Source of the DNA: Pseudactinotalea terrae
GTDB lineage: Bacteria; Actinomycetota; Actinomycetes; Actinomycetales; Beutenbergiaceae
Length of the DNA: 64,000 nucleotides
Reading direction: 5' to 3'
Assembly: GCF_009733845.1 (NCBI RefSeq)
Contig: NZ_WNXZ01000001.1
Coordinates: 1,426,001-1,490,000, forward strand
Position numbers and translations under genes: made by a program. The number at the start of each line of letters is the position of its first letter. Position 1 is the stretch's first letter. Below the pieces are notes generated by a model, which had not been told where the DNA came from, did not search any database, and saw only the letters and a list, made by a program, of their open reading frames with translations. Positions 18,411-26,775 of the stretch are shown here, piece by piece.

Positions 18411-19499
18411 TCATGCTGCGGCCTCACGGTTGCGCGTGACCTCGGCGGCGCGCAGGCGCACCGAGGCGGATCGGGGGTTGTTCAGCTGCTCCTGCTCGTC
18501 GGCGACCTCGGCGCCGCGGGTCAGCAGCCGCAGGTACGGCCGGTGCTCGGGCAGCTCGACCGGGATGCCGGGGGGCGTCTGCGAGGTCGCACCGGCCGCG
18601 AACGCGCGCTTGACGATCCGGTCCTCCAGAGACTGGTACGACATCACCACGAGACGGCCGCCGACGGTGACCATCGCGATCGCCTCCGGGACGGCGCGGG
18701 CGAGAACCTCGAGCTCGGCGTTGACGGCGATCCGCAGCGCCTGGAACGTGCGCTTGGCCGGGTTGCCGCCGCGCCGCCGGGCCGCGGCGGGGATCGAGTC
18801 GCGCACGAGCTCGGCCAGCTGCGCGGTCCGGACCACCGGGTCGCTCTCGCGGCGGGCCACGATCGCCGCGACGATCCGGCCGGCGAACTTCTCCTCGCCG
18901 TAGCTCAGCAGGATGCGGCGTAGCTCGCGCTCCGACGCCTCTGCGAGGAGCTCGGCGGCGGTGATCCCGGTGCTGGTGTCCATGCGCATGTCGAGCGGGC
19001 CGTCCTGCGCGTACGCGAAACCGCGGTCGGCGAGGTCGAGCTGCATCGAGGAGACCCCGAGGTCCATCAGCACGGCCTGCGCGCGGCCGTCCTCAGAGTG
19101 CTCGGCGAGCACGTCGCGGATCTGGTCGTAGGTGGCGTGCGCGCCGACGAAGCGGTCACCGAACCTCTCGAGCCGCTCCCCCGCGAGCCGGAGCGCCTCG
19201 GTGTCGCGGTCGATCCCGATGACCTTGACGGCGTCGAATCGCTGCAGCACCAGCTCGCTGTGGCCGCCGAGCCCGAGCGTCGCGTCCACGAGCACCGGCC
19301 GCGGTCGGTCGGGCGTGACCCGGAGCGCGGGCTCGAGCAGCTCGACGCAACGGTCGGCGAGCACCGGCACGTGCAGCGACGCTGGTTCGCGCTGCTCGGC
19401 GTTCTGGTGCTCCATGGGTTGCTCATTCGTGTCGGTGGGTGGATGTGACTGCATCGGGTGGTGCTGGTGCTGCGGGTGGTTGGTCGGGGGGCCCTCCAC
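18411..19499 (-). CDS. rsmH: 16S rRNA m4C1402 methyltransferase RsmH
   Basis: S-adenosylmethionine-dependent N4-methyltransferase acting on C1402 of 16S rRNA. Core motifs: HVPVLADRCVELL, the SAM loop VDATLGLGGHSE, VIGIDRDTEAL, LMDLGVSSMQLD, GFAYAQDGPLDMRM and the C-terminal PSYQSLEDR-type VVMSYQSLEDRIVK. The start is uncertain. GTG 19499 gives 362 aa with a His/Gln/Pro-rich leader and a GGGGGGAG site 13 nt upstream. ATG 19454 or ATG 19415 would start nearer the conserved HVPVL segment. Confidence 0.93.
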   Translation of the reverse strand: MEGPPTNHPQHQHHPMQSHPPTDTNEQPMEHQNAEQREPASLHVPVLADRCVELLEPALRVTPDRPRPVLVDATLGLGGHSELVLQRFDAVKVIGIDRDTEALRLAGERLERFGDRFVGAHATYDQIRDVLAEHSEDGRAQAVLMDLGVSSMQLDLADRGFAYAQDGPLDMRMDTSTGITAAELLAEASERELRRILLSYGEEKFAGRIVAAIVARRESDPVVRTAQLAELVRDSIPAAARRRGGNPAKRTFQALRIAVNAELEVLARAVPEAIAMVTVGGRLVVMSYQSLEDRIVKRAFAAGATSQTPPGIPVELPEHRPYLRLLTRGAEVADEQEQLNNPRSASVRLRAAEVTRNREAAA

Positions 19500-19588
19500 C
19501 GCCCGACCAGGACTCCCCCCGGGGAGCTCTGGCGCCGGGGAAGTGCGTCAGAGCTTCGGTGAGAGACCTCGTCGTGCGGAGGTGCGAG

Positions 19589-20017
19589 TCAGAGACCAGG
19601 CACCACCTCTTCGGTGATCTGTGCGTACGAGTCCTCCTGCGCCTGGAGGTAGTCGGCCCACGCGGTCGCGCCCCAGATCTCGACCTTCGAGCCGGAGCCG
19701 ATCACCGCGAGGTCGCGCTCCAGACCGGCGTAGCGGCGCAGGATCGACGGGATCGTCACGCGGCCCTGCTTGTCCGGCACCTCGTCGGTGGCCCCGGACA
19801 GGAACACGCGCATGTAGTCGCGAGCCTGCTTGGAGGTCAACGGCGCCTGTCGGAGCTGCTCGTGGATCTGCTCGAACTCGTTCCGCGGGAAGGCGTAGAG
19901 GCAACGCTCCTGACCGCGGGTGAGCACCACGCCGCCGGCCATCTGGTCGCGGAACTTGGCGGGCAGGATCAGCCGGCCCTTGTCGTCGAGCCGCGGCTCG
20001 TAGGTACCAAGAAACAC
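19589..20017 (-). CDS. mraZ: transcriptional regulator MraZ
   Basis: 142 aa, the standard family length, with two tandem SpoVT/AbrB-like halves: [20 protein letters not shown] and a second repeat with [13 protein letters not shown]. MraZ binds repeated TGGG-type sites upstream of its own gene and represses or tunes the dcw operon. GTG 20017 was chosen because the family starts at this (M/V)FLGT motif and a G-rich ribosome site precedes it; an upstream ATG at 20065 would add 16 atypical residues across the operator region. Confidence 0.95.
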   Translation of the reverse strand: MFLGTYEPRLDDKGRLILPAKFRDQMAGGVVLTRGQERCLYAFPRNEFEQIHEQLRQAPLTSKQARDYMRVFLSGATDEVPDKQGRVTIPSILRRYAGLERDLAVIGSGSKVEIWGATAWADYLQAQEDSYAQITEEVVPGL

Positions 20018-20036
20018 GTGTCCCACCCCCTTCCGG

Positions 20037-20077
20037 CGATCCCAGTTCCATCCCGCTGCCACCACATTACTCCACTT
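20037..20077 (-). promoter_or_regulatory. putative MraZ operator (GTGG-type repeats)
   Basis: On the minus strand GTGGAG, GTGGTG, CGGGAT and TGGGAT start 10-11 bp apart, directly upstream of mraZ. Known MraZ sites are TGGG-type repeats with about one helical turn spacing, so this is a good candidate autoregulatory site. Confidence 0.5.
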
Positions 20078-20143
20078 CCCTCCCCCTATGGCGGAGACGG
20101 ACGGATTATTCTCGTCTGCGCGTCGCGAATGCGCAGGTCAGAG

Positions 20144-20298
20144 GTGGTGGGGCGAAGTGGGGGGTTCTAGCTGAACTCGCCCGTCCTGGCGCGTCGGGAG
20201 CGCCCCTTCGACGGCCGGGAGCCCCGGCGACGACGGCGACGCCCCTCCGCAGGCGGGCGCACCCCGCCGTCCTGGCTCAGCCGTGGAGGGAAGTGGGG
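20144..20298 (+). promoter_or_regulatory. second set of GTGG repeats, moxR side of intergenic region
   Basis: The 316-bp gap between mraZ and moxR holds no gene. On its plus strand GTGGGG occurs at 20147 and 20157, and GTGGAG/GTGGGG at 20283 and 20293, each pair 10 bp apart. They resemble the repeats on the mraZ side and could let MraZ also act on the moxR operon. This is an inference from pattern only. Confidence 0.35.
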
Positions 20299-20320
20299 AC
20301 CCGGGCGGCGCACTCTCCCG

Positions 20321-20326
20321 TACCCT
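20321..20326 (+). promoter_or_regulatory. -10 element of moxR
   Basis: TACCCT ends 7 nt before the moxR ATG at 20334, predicting a leaderless or near-leaderless transcript. No convincing -35 hexamer is visible. Confidence 0.45.
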
Positions 20327-20333
20327 TCGATCC

Positions 20334-21284
20334 ATGACGCAGGGGACCCCGACGGCGACCACAGCAGCCGGCCGAGCACAGCTCCTCCAGGACAACCTGG
20401 CGCGTGCCGTACGTGGCCGCCGGGACGTGGTCCGGACCGCCGCCGCCGTGTTCCTCGCGCGGGGTCATCTGCTGCTGGAAGACGTCCCCGGAGTCGGCAA
20501 GACCACGCTCGCGCGAGCGCTGGCGGCCTCGGTCGAGGGCACGGTCGGGCGCGTGCAGTTCACCCCCGACCTGCTGCCGAGCGACCTGACCGGGGTGACG
20601 ATCTACCGCCAGGAGTCCGGCACCTTCGAGTTCCACCCCGGGCCGCTGTTCGCCACCATCGTGATCGGCGACGAGATCAACCGCGCCTCACCCAAGACGC
20701 AGTCCGCCCTGCTCGAGTCGATGCAGGAGCAGCAGGTCACCGTCGACGGCACCTCCTACCCGCTTCCCGAACCGTTCATGGTGATCGCCACTCAGAACCC
20801 GATCGAGATGGAGGGCACGTACCCGCTCCCGGAGGCGCAGCGCGACCGCTTCATGGCGCAGGTCAGCATCGGGTACCCACCGGCCGAGAACGAGCTCGAG
20901 CTGCTCGCCGCCGGCGGCTGGGCACCCGCGCAGACCCAGCCTGTCGTCACGCAGAACGAGGCGCTCGAGCTGATCAAGCAGGTCGACACGGTGTATGTGT
21001 CGGACTCGGTCCGGCAGTACGTGCTCGCCCTCGTCCGCGCGACCCGTGACCACGAGGCGGTCGAGCTGGGCGCCTCGCCCCGCGCCGGGCTGCAGCTGGT
21101 GGCGCTCGCGCGTGCGACCGCGGCGCTCTCGGGTCGGGACTACGTGCTCCCCGACGACGTGCAGGAGGTGCTGGTCGCTGTGCTGGCCCACCGCTTGGCG
21201 CTGACCCGCGCAGCGCGCTCGGCCGGCACCGCGGCCGCCGATGTGCTGTCCGAGATCCTGTCGGCCACCCCCGTGCCGCGCTGA
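20334..21284 (+). CDS. MoxR family AAA+ ATPase
   Basis: 316-aa AAA+ ATPase with Walker A DVPGVGKTT (Lys56), Walker B VIGDEINRA and a C-terminal lid domain. MoxR proteins act as chaperone-like ATPases with DUF58/VWA partners. The next two genes encode a DUF58 protein and a transglutaminase-like membrane protein, the usual trio. The ATG at 20334 is preferred over the open frame from 20283 because a -10-like hexamer sits 7 nt upstream. Confidence 0.92.
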   Translation: MTQGTPTATTAAGRAQLLQDNLARAVRGRRDVVRTAAAVFLARGHLLLEDVPGVGKTTLARALAASVEGTVGRVQFTPDLLPSDLTGVTIYRQESGTFEFHPGPLFATIVIGDEINRASPKTQSALLESMQEQQVTVDGTSYPLPEPFMVIATQNPIEMEGTYPLPEAQRDRFMAQVSIGYPPAENELELLAAGGWAPAQTQPVVTQNEALELIKQVDTVYVSDSVRQYVLALVRATRDHEAVELGASPRAGLQLVALARATAALSGRDYVLPDDVQEVLVAVLAHRLALTRAARSAGTAAADVLSEILSATPVPR

Positions 21285-21292
21285 GGTCGATC

Positions 21293-22420
21293 ATGCGCGT
21301 CACCGCTCGCGGCTGGGGGATGCTGATCGCCGGCCTGCTGCTGGGAGCGATGGCAGCGGCGATGCAGTCGCTCACCTTGGCGCGGCTGGCTGCCGTCGTG
21401 CTGGCGATCCCGCTGGCTGCGCTGGCGTGGTCCTTCCTCAGCCGCGCCTTCGCACGGCGGCGCGGCCTCGAGAGGAAGCTCACCCCGACCACGTGGCAGG
21501 TCGACGCACCGGGCTCGGTCGAGCTCGTGCCCACCGGCGCCAAGCAGCCGCCCTGGGCCTCGCTGCGCGAGCGGGTGCCGGCCTCGTTGCGGCGTCGCAG
21601 CCACAGCCGGTTCGGGTACGGCGTGCTGCCTGAGGCCCGTGGGCGGCACACGTTGGGACCGGCGATCCTGCAACGGTCCGACCCGCTCGCCATCAGCTCG
21701 TGGCGGACCCCGATCGGTCAGCCCACCGGCGTCCTCGTATGGCCGCGGACCGAGCAGATCGACGGCGAGGTGCTCGCCCGCGCCCTGGAGGCGAGCGCGC
21801 CGGTCGCCGTCGGGACACCGCAGCGGATGATCGAGGACCTGACCGTCCGTGAGTACCGCCGGGGCGATGACCTGCACCGCGTGCACTGGCGGTCGACCGC
21901 CCGCCAGGGCGAGCTGATGGTCCGCCACGACGAGCCGACCACCACGCGGGTGCTCGACATGCTGCTCGTGCTGAGCGCACATGAGGACGACATCACGGAG
22001 TGGGCCGTCAGCGCTGCCGCGTCGATGACGACCTCCCTGCTGGAGGCGAGCTACGCGGTGCGGGTCGTGACGGTGGTCGGCGGCCAGCTGGTCGAGGCCT
22101 CCGCCCGGTCGACGGCGGACGCCCTGGACGTCTTCGCCCTCGCCTCGCCCGCGGGTGAGACCGGCATCGACGCCGTGCGCAGTGTCCAGCGCTCGACGGC
22201 CGCCGGTGTGATCGCCGTGCTCGACCGGCCCGATCCGGTGGTCGGTGCCGCGGTGGTCGCCAGCGGCGGGCTCGAGGTCTCGACCGCCCTCGTGATCGAC
22301 CCGACCGGGGCGGCAAGCGATCTGGTGGACGGGCTGGAGCGCTCGGGCTGGCTGGTGGCCACGTCCCCAGGGACCGGCTCGATCAGCGACGCCTGGCGCA
22401 CCCGAGAGGTCTCGCGATGA
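21293..22420 (+). CDS. DUF58 domain protein
   Basis: 375 aa. Two N-terminal membrane helices (about 8-28 and 31-50) precede a cytoplasmic or extracytoplasmic beta-rich region. The DUF58 signature VREYRRGDDLHRVHWRSTAR lies near residues 187-206, followed by a VWA-like segment. DUF58 proteins are encoded with MoxR ATPases and are thought to be their clients or partners. It starts 8 nt after moxR and overlaps the next gene by 4 nt, indicating one operon. Confidence 0.9.
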   Translation: MRVTARGWGMLIAGLLLGAMAAAMQSLTLARLAAVVLAIPLAALAWSFLSRAFARRRGLERKLTPTTWQVDAPGSVELVPTGAKQPPWASLRERVPASLRRRSHSRFGYGVLPEARGRHTLGPAILQRSDPLAISSWRTPIGQPTGVLVWPRTEQIDGEVLARALEASAPVAVGTPQRMIEDLTVREYRRGDDLHRVHWRSTARQGELMVRHDEPTTTRVLDMLLVLSAHEDDITEWAVSAAASMTTSLLEASYAVRVVTVVGGQLVEASARSTADALDVFALASPAGETGIDAVRSVQRSTAAGVIAVLDRPDPVVGAAVVASGGLEVSTALVIDPTGAASDLVDGLERSGWLVATSPGTGSISDAWRTREVSR

Positions 22421-24546
22421 GCCGGCGGCTGGCTGCGCTCGCCGCGGTGCTGGCGATGACGTTGTCGAGCGCGCTGATCCTGCAGACGCTGGTGGTGCCG
22501 AGCCTCTGGCTGGGTCGCACGATGCTGTGCGTGGGCGTCGTGGCGGTGGTGGTCACGCTGATCCGCACGCGCACGCAGTCGGCGGGACTGCCGTCGCTGG
22601 CCGGGTTCGCCGCTGGGCTCCTCGCGATCTCGGCGGTCTACTTCCCGGACGAGGCCTTGCTCCGTGTGCTCCCCACCCCGGCGACCATCGAGGCGGCCGC
22701 CGATGCGATCCCCGAGGCCTTCGCGCTGATGCGCACCTCGTTCCCGCCGTTGACGAGCGGTGACGGGGTGGCGTTCCTCGTCACCACCGGTGTGGTGCTG
22801 GTGTTCGTGCTGGCCGAGATGCTGGGGGTCGGCGCTTTCGCGCCCGCGTGGGCCGGGTTGCCGATGCTCACCCTGTGGGCCATCCCGATCCTGCTCGGCG
22901 CCGCTGTGAGCCCGGCCTACCTCGTGGCCGCCGCCGCCTCGTACGTGGTGCTGATCGCGATCCAGGCCCGCGACGACGCCCGCTACCGCCGCAGACCCAC
23001 ACCGCAGGCGGTGCGGACGACCACGGCGCTCATGGCGTCCGCTCTCGTCGGGGCGTTCGTGCTGGCCCCGATGCTGCTGCGGATGCCCGTGCCCCTGCGG
23101 GTGCACCCGTTCTACGAGCTCGTGGGCTCCAGCACCACCCGGCTCGATCTCGGTCTCGGGCTGCGCGACGACCTGGTCCGGAACAACGACGCGGAGCTGA
23201 TCACCTACACCGGTGCCACGCCCGCCCAGGTGGGTCCCTTGCACGCGTACACCGTCGAGGAGTTCACGGGCAGCGACTGGGTGCGCGGCGACGGCGGTGA
23301 GGTACTGACGTCCGACGGGCAGATCCTTTGGCCGGCGCCCCTGGACGGGGTGGCTCTCGGCGAGCAGGTGGATCTCGAGATCAATGTGGCCAACCTGGGG
23401 CAGGACCGGCTGCTGCTACCCGGCGAGCCGCGCCTGCTGCGACTGCCCGCCGACGTGCAGTACCTGCCCGCCTCGGACGAGGCCGTCGCCCACATCGGCG
23501 GTGAGGTCAGCTACGACGTCTCGTTCCTCCCCCGCACGCTCGGCAGCGACGCGCTGTCACGGCTGCAGCTCGCGACCGACGTCGACCCCGCGCTGCTCCA
23601 GGTGCCCGAGACCGGGTACGAGAGCGACATCGCCGAGCTCACGCGCGAGGTCGTGGCCGAGGCCGGCGCCGAGACGCCCTACCAGCAGCTGCTGGCGATC
23701 CAGAACTATCTGCGCGACCCGGGTGAGTTCATCTACTCGACGAGCATCGCGGCACCGACGACGCCTGACGCCGTCTGGGACTTCCTCAACGACAAGCACG
23801 GTTACTGCGTGCAGTTCGCGACGACGATGATCGTCATGGCGCGCACGCTCGGCATGCCCGCGCGCCTGGCGGTCGGCTTCCTGCCGGGCGAGGAAGGCGC
23901 CGGCGGTGTCGTCAACGTGACCGCCCACGACGCGCACGCGTGGCCGCAGGTGCAGTTCGAGGGCATCGGCTGGGTCCGGTTCGAACCGACCCCGGGCGTG
24001 CAGGCCGGCCCTCCGCCGGTGTACGCCCCCGAGACGCCCGGTGCCGAGCCCGAACCGAGCAGCTCCACCACGAGCAGCGCGGCGCCGAGCGAGGGTGTGT
24101 CCACCGCGACGCCCCGCGACTCGAGCACCGCGGGCGGGACCTCGGCCGAGGACGAGCAACGGCGACGTTCACCGTGGCTGGTGTCGCTGCTCGTGCTCGT
24201 CGGCCTCGCCGGCGCGGCCAGCGCCCTCGCACGTCGACATGCGAGGCTGCAGCAGACCGATCTGCACGAGCGGTGGGACCACGTGCTGCGCTACCTCGAG
24301 CGGCTCGGCGTGGACGTGGCGGACTCCCGCACGCCGCGCGCCATCAGGGACGAGGCGGTGGCCCTGCTCGACGACGAGGCCGCAGCCGCGCTGACGGGTC
24401 TCGCGGATGCTGTCGAGGCGGCCGCGTACCGGCCGGGGATCACGTCCCGACCGCCGGACGAGCAGATCGACGCCTGGGTCGACGCCGTCGTCGAGTCGGT
24501 GAGGCAGATCGTTCGCGAGCGCAGCTCGGCGCGCGTAGGCGTCTGA
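22417..24546 (+). CDS. transglutaminase-like membrane protein (TgpA type)
   Basis: 709 aa. An N-terminal block of about six membrane helices (1-225) is followed by a TgpA-like extracytoplasmic domain and a transglutaminase core with the expected Cys in KHGYCVQFA, His in AHDAHAWPQV and a downstream Asp/Glu (FEPTPG). A Ser/Thr/Pro-rich linker, one more membrane helix (about 585-605) and a C-terminal DUF4129-like cytoplasmic tail complete it. Related actinobacterial proteins cluster with moxR-DUF58. The substrate is unknown. The ATG overlaps the DUF58 stop. Confidence 0.9.
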   Translation: MSRRLAALAAVLAMTLSSALILQTLVVPSLWLGRTMLCVGVVAVVVTLIRTRTQSAGLPSLAGFAAGLLAISAVYFPDEALLRVLPTPATIEAAADAIPEAFALMRTSFPPLTSGDGVAFLVTTGVVLVFVLAEMLGVGAFAPAWAGLPMLTLWAIPILLGAAVSPAYLVAAAASYVVLIAIQARDDARYRRRPTPQAVRTTTALMASALVGAFVLAPMLLRMPVPLRVHPFYELVGSSTTRLDLGLGLRDDLVRNNDAELITYTGATPAQVGPLHAYTVEEFTGSDWVRGDGGEVLTSDGQILWPAPLDGVALGEQVDLEINVANLGQDRLLLPGEPRLLRLPADVQYLPASDEAVAHIGGEVSYDVSFLPRTLGSDALSRLQLATDVDPALLQVPETGYESDIAELTREVVAEAGAETPYQQLLAIQNYLRDPGEFIYSTSIAAPTTPDAVWDFLNDKHGYCVQFATTMIVMARTLGMPARLAVGFLPGEEGAGGVVNVTAHDAHAWPQVQFEGIGWVRFEPTPGVQAGPPPVYAPETPGAEPEPSSSTTSSAAPSEGVSTATPRDSSTAGGTSAEDEQRRRSPWLVSLLVLVGLAGAASALARRHARLQQTDLHERWDHVLRYLERLGVDVADSRTPRAIRDEAVALLDDEAAAALTGLADAVEAAAYRPGITSRPPDEQIDAWVDAVVESVRQIVRERSSARVGV

Positions 24547-24550
24547 ACCC

Positions 24551-24952
24551 TCAGCGCTCGTCGCGTCGGCGCTTGTCCCAGCGCTCCTCGAGCCGCTGCA
24601 TGAAGGGAGCACCCCCGCTCTTGCCACCGCCACCACGCTTGGGACGGATGGGGCGGACGTTGTCGGAGCTCGGATCCTGCGGCTCCGCGCCTGACAGCTT
24701 CGGCCGCCGAAGCGCGAGCAGCACGCCGCCGAACATGGCGACGAAGCCGATCAGGCCAAGCCAGACCTGGGCGTTCCACAGACCCGCGAACAGCAAGCCG
24801 ATCCCAGCGATCACGACGAAACCACCGAGCGCCACGTGGAGCGGCCGTCTGGGCGCTCCACCCGAGATCGTCCTGGCGAGCTTGGGGTCGTCGGAGCGCA
24901 ACTGCTGCTCCATCTCGTCCAGCACGCGCTGCTCGTACTCGGAGAGAGGCAT
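24551..24952 (-). CDS. DUF3040 domain membrane protein
   Basis: 133 aa. The start MPLSEYEQRVLDEMEQQL is the DUF3040 hallmark, followed by two membrane helices (about 39-58 and 62-80) and a basic, Gly/Pro-rich C-terminal tail. The family is restricted to actinobacteria and its function is unknown. It converges on the transglutaminase gene with a 4-nt gap. A longer frame to 25168 runs into dinB and is not used. Confidence 0.88.
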   Translation of the reverse strand: MPLSEYEQRVLDEMEQQLRSDDPKLARTISGGAPRRPLHVALGGFVVIAGIGLLFAGLWNAQVWLGLIGFVAMFGGVLLALRRPKLSGAEPQDPSSDNVRPIRPKRGGGGKSGGAPFMQRLEERWDKRRRDER

Positions 24953-24971
24953 GGTCACACCCCCACTCTTC

Positions 24972-24996
24972 CTGCACCGACGTCCGCACGGTGCAG
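24972..24996 (-). terminator. hairpin after dinB
   Basis: CTGCACCG and CGGTGCAG form a perfect 8-bp stem with a 9-nt loop. It starts 3 nt after the dinB stop and lies before the DUF3040 start, so it probably ends the HEPN-dinB transcript. Confidence 0.55.
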
Positions 24997-24998
24997 GG

Positions 24999-26246
24999 TC
25001 AGGATATGTCGCTCTCGCCAGGTTCGGTAGTTGGTTGGCGCACGAGCGAGCCAGCCGTGACCGAAGTGCGGCCAAAACGGGCGTGAACCTCGTCCATGAC
25101 GAGCTCGGCGGCACGTCGTTCAGGACCGGAGTCATCGAGCGCGAGCTGGACGAACGTGGTGGCGGCATCGCTCAGCGCCTCGCACCGTACGCCCAGCAGG
25201 CGTACCCCCTCGGGCGGGAGCGTCATGCCGGCCAGCAGCCGCCGTGCTGCTTGGTAGATCTCGTGGGCGACATCGGTGGCCGCATCGAGGGTGTGCGACC
25301 TGCTGAGGGTGGTGAAGTCGGCGAGCCGCACCTTGATCGAGACGCACGAGGTGACGAGATCGGCCGCCCGCAGCCGTGCGGCGCACCGGTGGGAGAAGTC
25401 GAGCAGGGCCGCGCTCATGTCGCCGAGATCGGTGAGGTCGGTGCCGAAGGTCTGCTCGTGCCCGATCGACTTCTCGTGCCGCGCCGGCTGCACCGGCCGT
25501 GGGTCGCGGCCCCAGGCCAGATCGAGCAGCCGAGTTCCGCCCGCGGTCCCGAGCACGCGGTTGAGCATCGCCGCCGGGGTGTGGGCAAGATCTGCGACCG
25601 TGCGGATTCCCGACCTCGCCAGCGTGGCCTCCGTGCGCTCGCCCACGCCCCACAACGCGCCGACGGGCAACGAGTGCAGGAACGCCACCGTGGCCTCGTG
25701 CGGGATCAGCAGCAGCCCATCGGGCTTGGCGTGGCTGGAAGCGAGCTTCGCGACGAACTTCGTGGAACCGATCCCCACCGAGGCGACCACGCCCAGCTCA
25801 TCAGCGATGCGGCGGCGGATCAGCTCACCGATGTGGTGGGGCGCTCCGATCCTGCGCCGCGCGCCCGAGACATCGAGGAAGGCCTCGTCGATGCTGACCG
25901 GCTCGATCACGGGCGTGATATCCCCCAGGATCCGCATCACGGCGGTCGAGACATCCCGGTAACGGTGATGGTCGGGAGGGATGATGATCGCCTGCGGGCA
26001 CAGCGCCCTGGCGCGGGTCATCGGCATCGCCGAGCGCACGCCCGCGGCACGGGCCTCGTAGGTGGCGGACAGGACCACGCCACGGTGCGCTCCCCCGACG
26101 ATCACCGGGAGCCCGCGCAGCTCCGGCCGCTCGATCAGCTCGACCGCCGCGAAGAACGCATCCATGTCGACGTGCAGGATCGGCGTGGCGGTGTCATCGC
26201 CACCCCAGTCCCGTCGGACGTTCTCGTTCCGCGGCGACCTGCTCAT
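24999..26246 (-). CDS. dinB: Y-family DNA polymerase IV
   Basis: 415-aa translesion polymerase. Catalytic motifs are LHVDMDAFFAAVE (Asp27) and EPVSIDEAFLDVSG; the helix-hairpin-helix region has GVGERTEATLARSGIRTVADLA and a little-finger domain follows. There is no clear beta-clamp QLxLF motif at the end, where the chain finishes with RQPTTEPGESDIS. The ATG overlaps the stop of the HEPN gene (ATGA), and the pair has one LexA-boxed promoter, so it is likely SOS-induced. Confidence 0.93.
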   Translation of the reverse strand: MSRSPRNENVRRDWGGDDTATPILHVDMDAFFAAVELIERPELRGLPVIVGGAHRGVVLSATYEARAAGVRSAMPMTRARALCPQAIIIPPDHHRYRDVSTAVMRILGDITPVIEPVSIDEAFLDVSGARRRIGAPHHIGELIRRRIADELGVVASVGIGSTKFVAKLASSHAKPDGLLLIPHEATVAFLHSLPVGALWGVGERTEATLARSGIRTVADLAHTPAAMLNRVLGTAGGTRLLDLAWGRDPRPVQPARHEKSIGHEQTFGTDLTDLGDMSAALLDFSHRCAARLRAADLVTSCVSIKVRLADFTTLSRSHTLDAATDVAHEIYQAARRLLAGMTLPPEGVRLLGVRCEALSDAATTFVQLALDDSGPERRAAELVMDEVHARFGRTSVTAGSLVRQPTTEPGESDIS

Positions 26247-26671
26247 GACGCGATCGGCGTCATCTCCGAGGGCCGCTGAACGCGCGCCGCCTCGGCCACC
26301 TGAGCCACGAACTCATCGGCTGCCGCCACGGCCTGGTCGGCGAACTCGGGAGCGAGATCCGCGACCCGCCCCGCCTCGATGGCCGCGCGCACCCGGGCAC
26401 CGGACTCGAACCGCGCCGCCCACGCCTCCCACTGCTCGCCGGCATCCGCCAGCTGCTCCCACACGCTGCGCAGCCGACCGCGCTTGCGAGGCACGACGGC
26501 GCCGAGCGCCAGGACCGCGGACGCGCCGCGGATCGCCGCCATGTGCGCGTGCAGGAATCGCATCGACGGGTCGGTGACGCTGTCGGCCGAGTCGAGCTCC
26601 AGGTGAGCACGCCGCAGGAGCTGCTGGGCGACGGGGTTTGCCGTGCTCGCCCGCCAGGTGGTCGTGGTCAT
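26243..26671 (-). CDS. SAV_6107-type HEPN domain protein
   Basis: 142-aa mostly helical protein matching the actinobacterial SAV_6107 HEPN family by length and by the segments AHLELDSADS and RFLHAHMAAIRGASAVLAL. HEPN domains often bind nucleotides or cleave RNA; the RX4-6H active-site motif of HEPN ribonucleases is not obvious here. It is the first gene of an operon with dinB and has a GGGAGGAG ribosome site. Its function in the damage response is unknown. Confidence 0.8.
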   Translation of the reverse strand: MTTTTWRASTANPVAQQLLRRAHLELDSADSVTDPSMRFLHAHMAAIRGASAVLALGAVVPRKRGRLRSVWEQLADAGEQWEAWAARFESGARVRAAIEAGRVADLAPEFADQAVAAADEFVAQVAEAARVQRPSEMTPIAS

Positions 26672-26703
26672 CGTCTGCTCCTCCCGTGCGATCCTGCAGC
26701 CCC

Positions 26704-26732
26704 ATTGTCGAACATTTGTTCTACGGCGTCAA
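26704..26732 (-). promoter_or_regulatory. promoter of HEPN-dinB operon
   Basis: On the minus strand TTGACG and GACAAT are separated by exactly 17 nt. The LexA box lies inside the spacer and overlaps the -10, an arrangement expected for direct repression. Confidence 0.7.
26709..26722. promoter_or_regulatory. LexA (SOS) box, HEPN-dinB
   Basis: CGAACATTTGTTCT matches the Gram-positive/actinobacterial SOS box CGAAC-N4-GTTYG at nine of ten fixed positions (last base T). Confidence 0.8.
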
Positions 26733-26763
26733 GGGGTTGTTCGAACCATGCTCCGCCGGGCCC

Positions 26764-26769
26764 TACGCT
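26764..26769 (+). promoter_or_regulatory. -10 element of leaderless spermidine-synthase-like gene
   Basis: TACGCT ends 6 nt before ATG 26776. The identical hexamer and spacing recur at 54468 and, on the minus strand, at 62286. Confidence 0.55.
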
Positions 26770-26775
26770 CGGGCC

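Noticed and set aside
20166-20395. Arg-rich small ORFs between mraZ and moxR
   Set aside because: They overlap the moxR start or the GTGG repeats, have no ribosome site and look like GC-driven chance frames.
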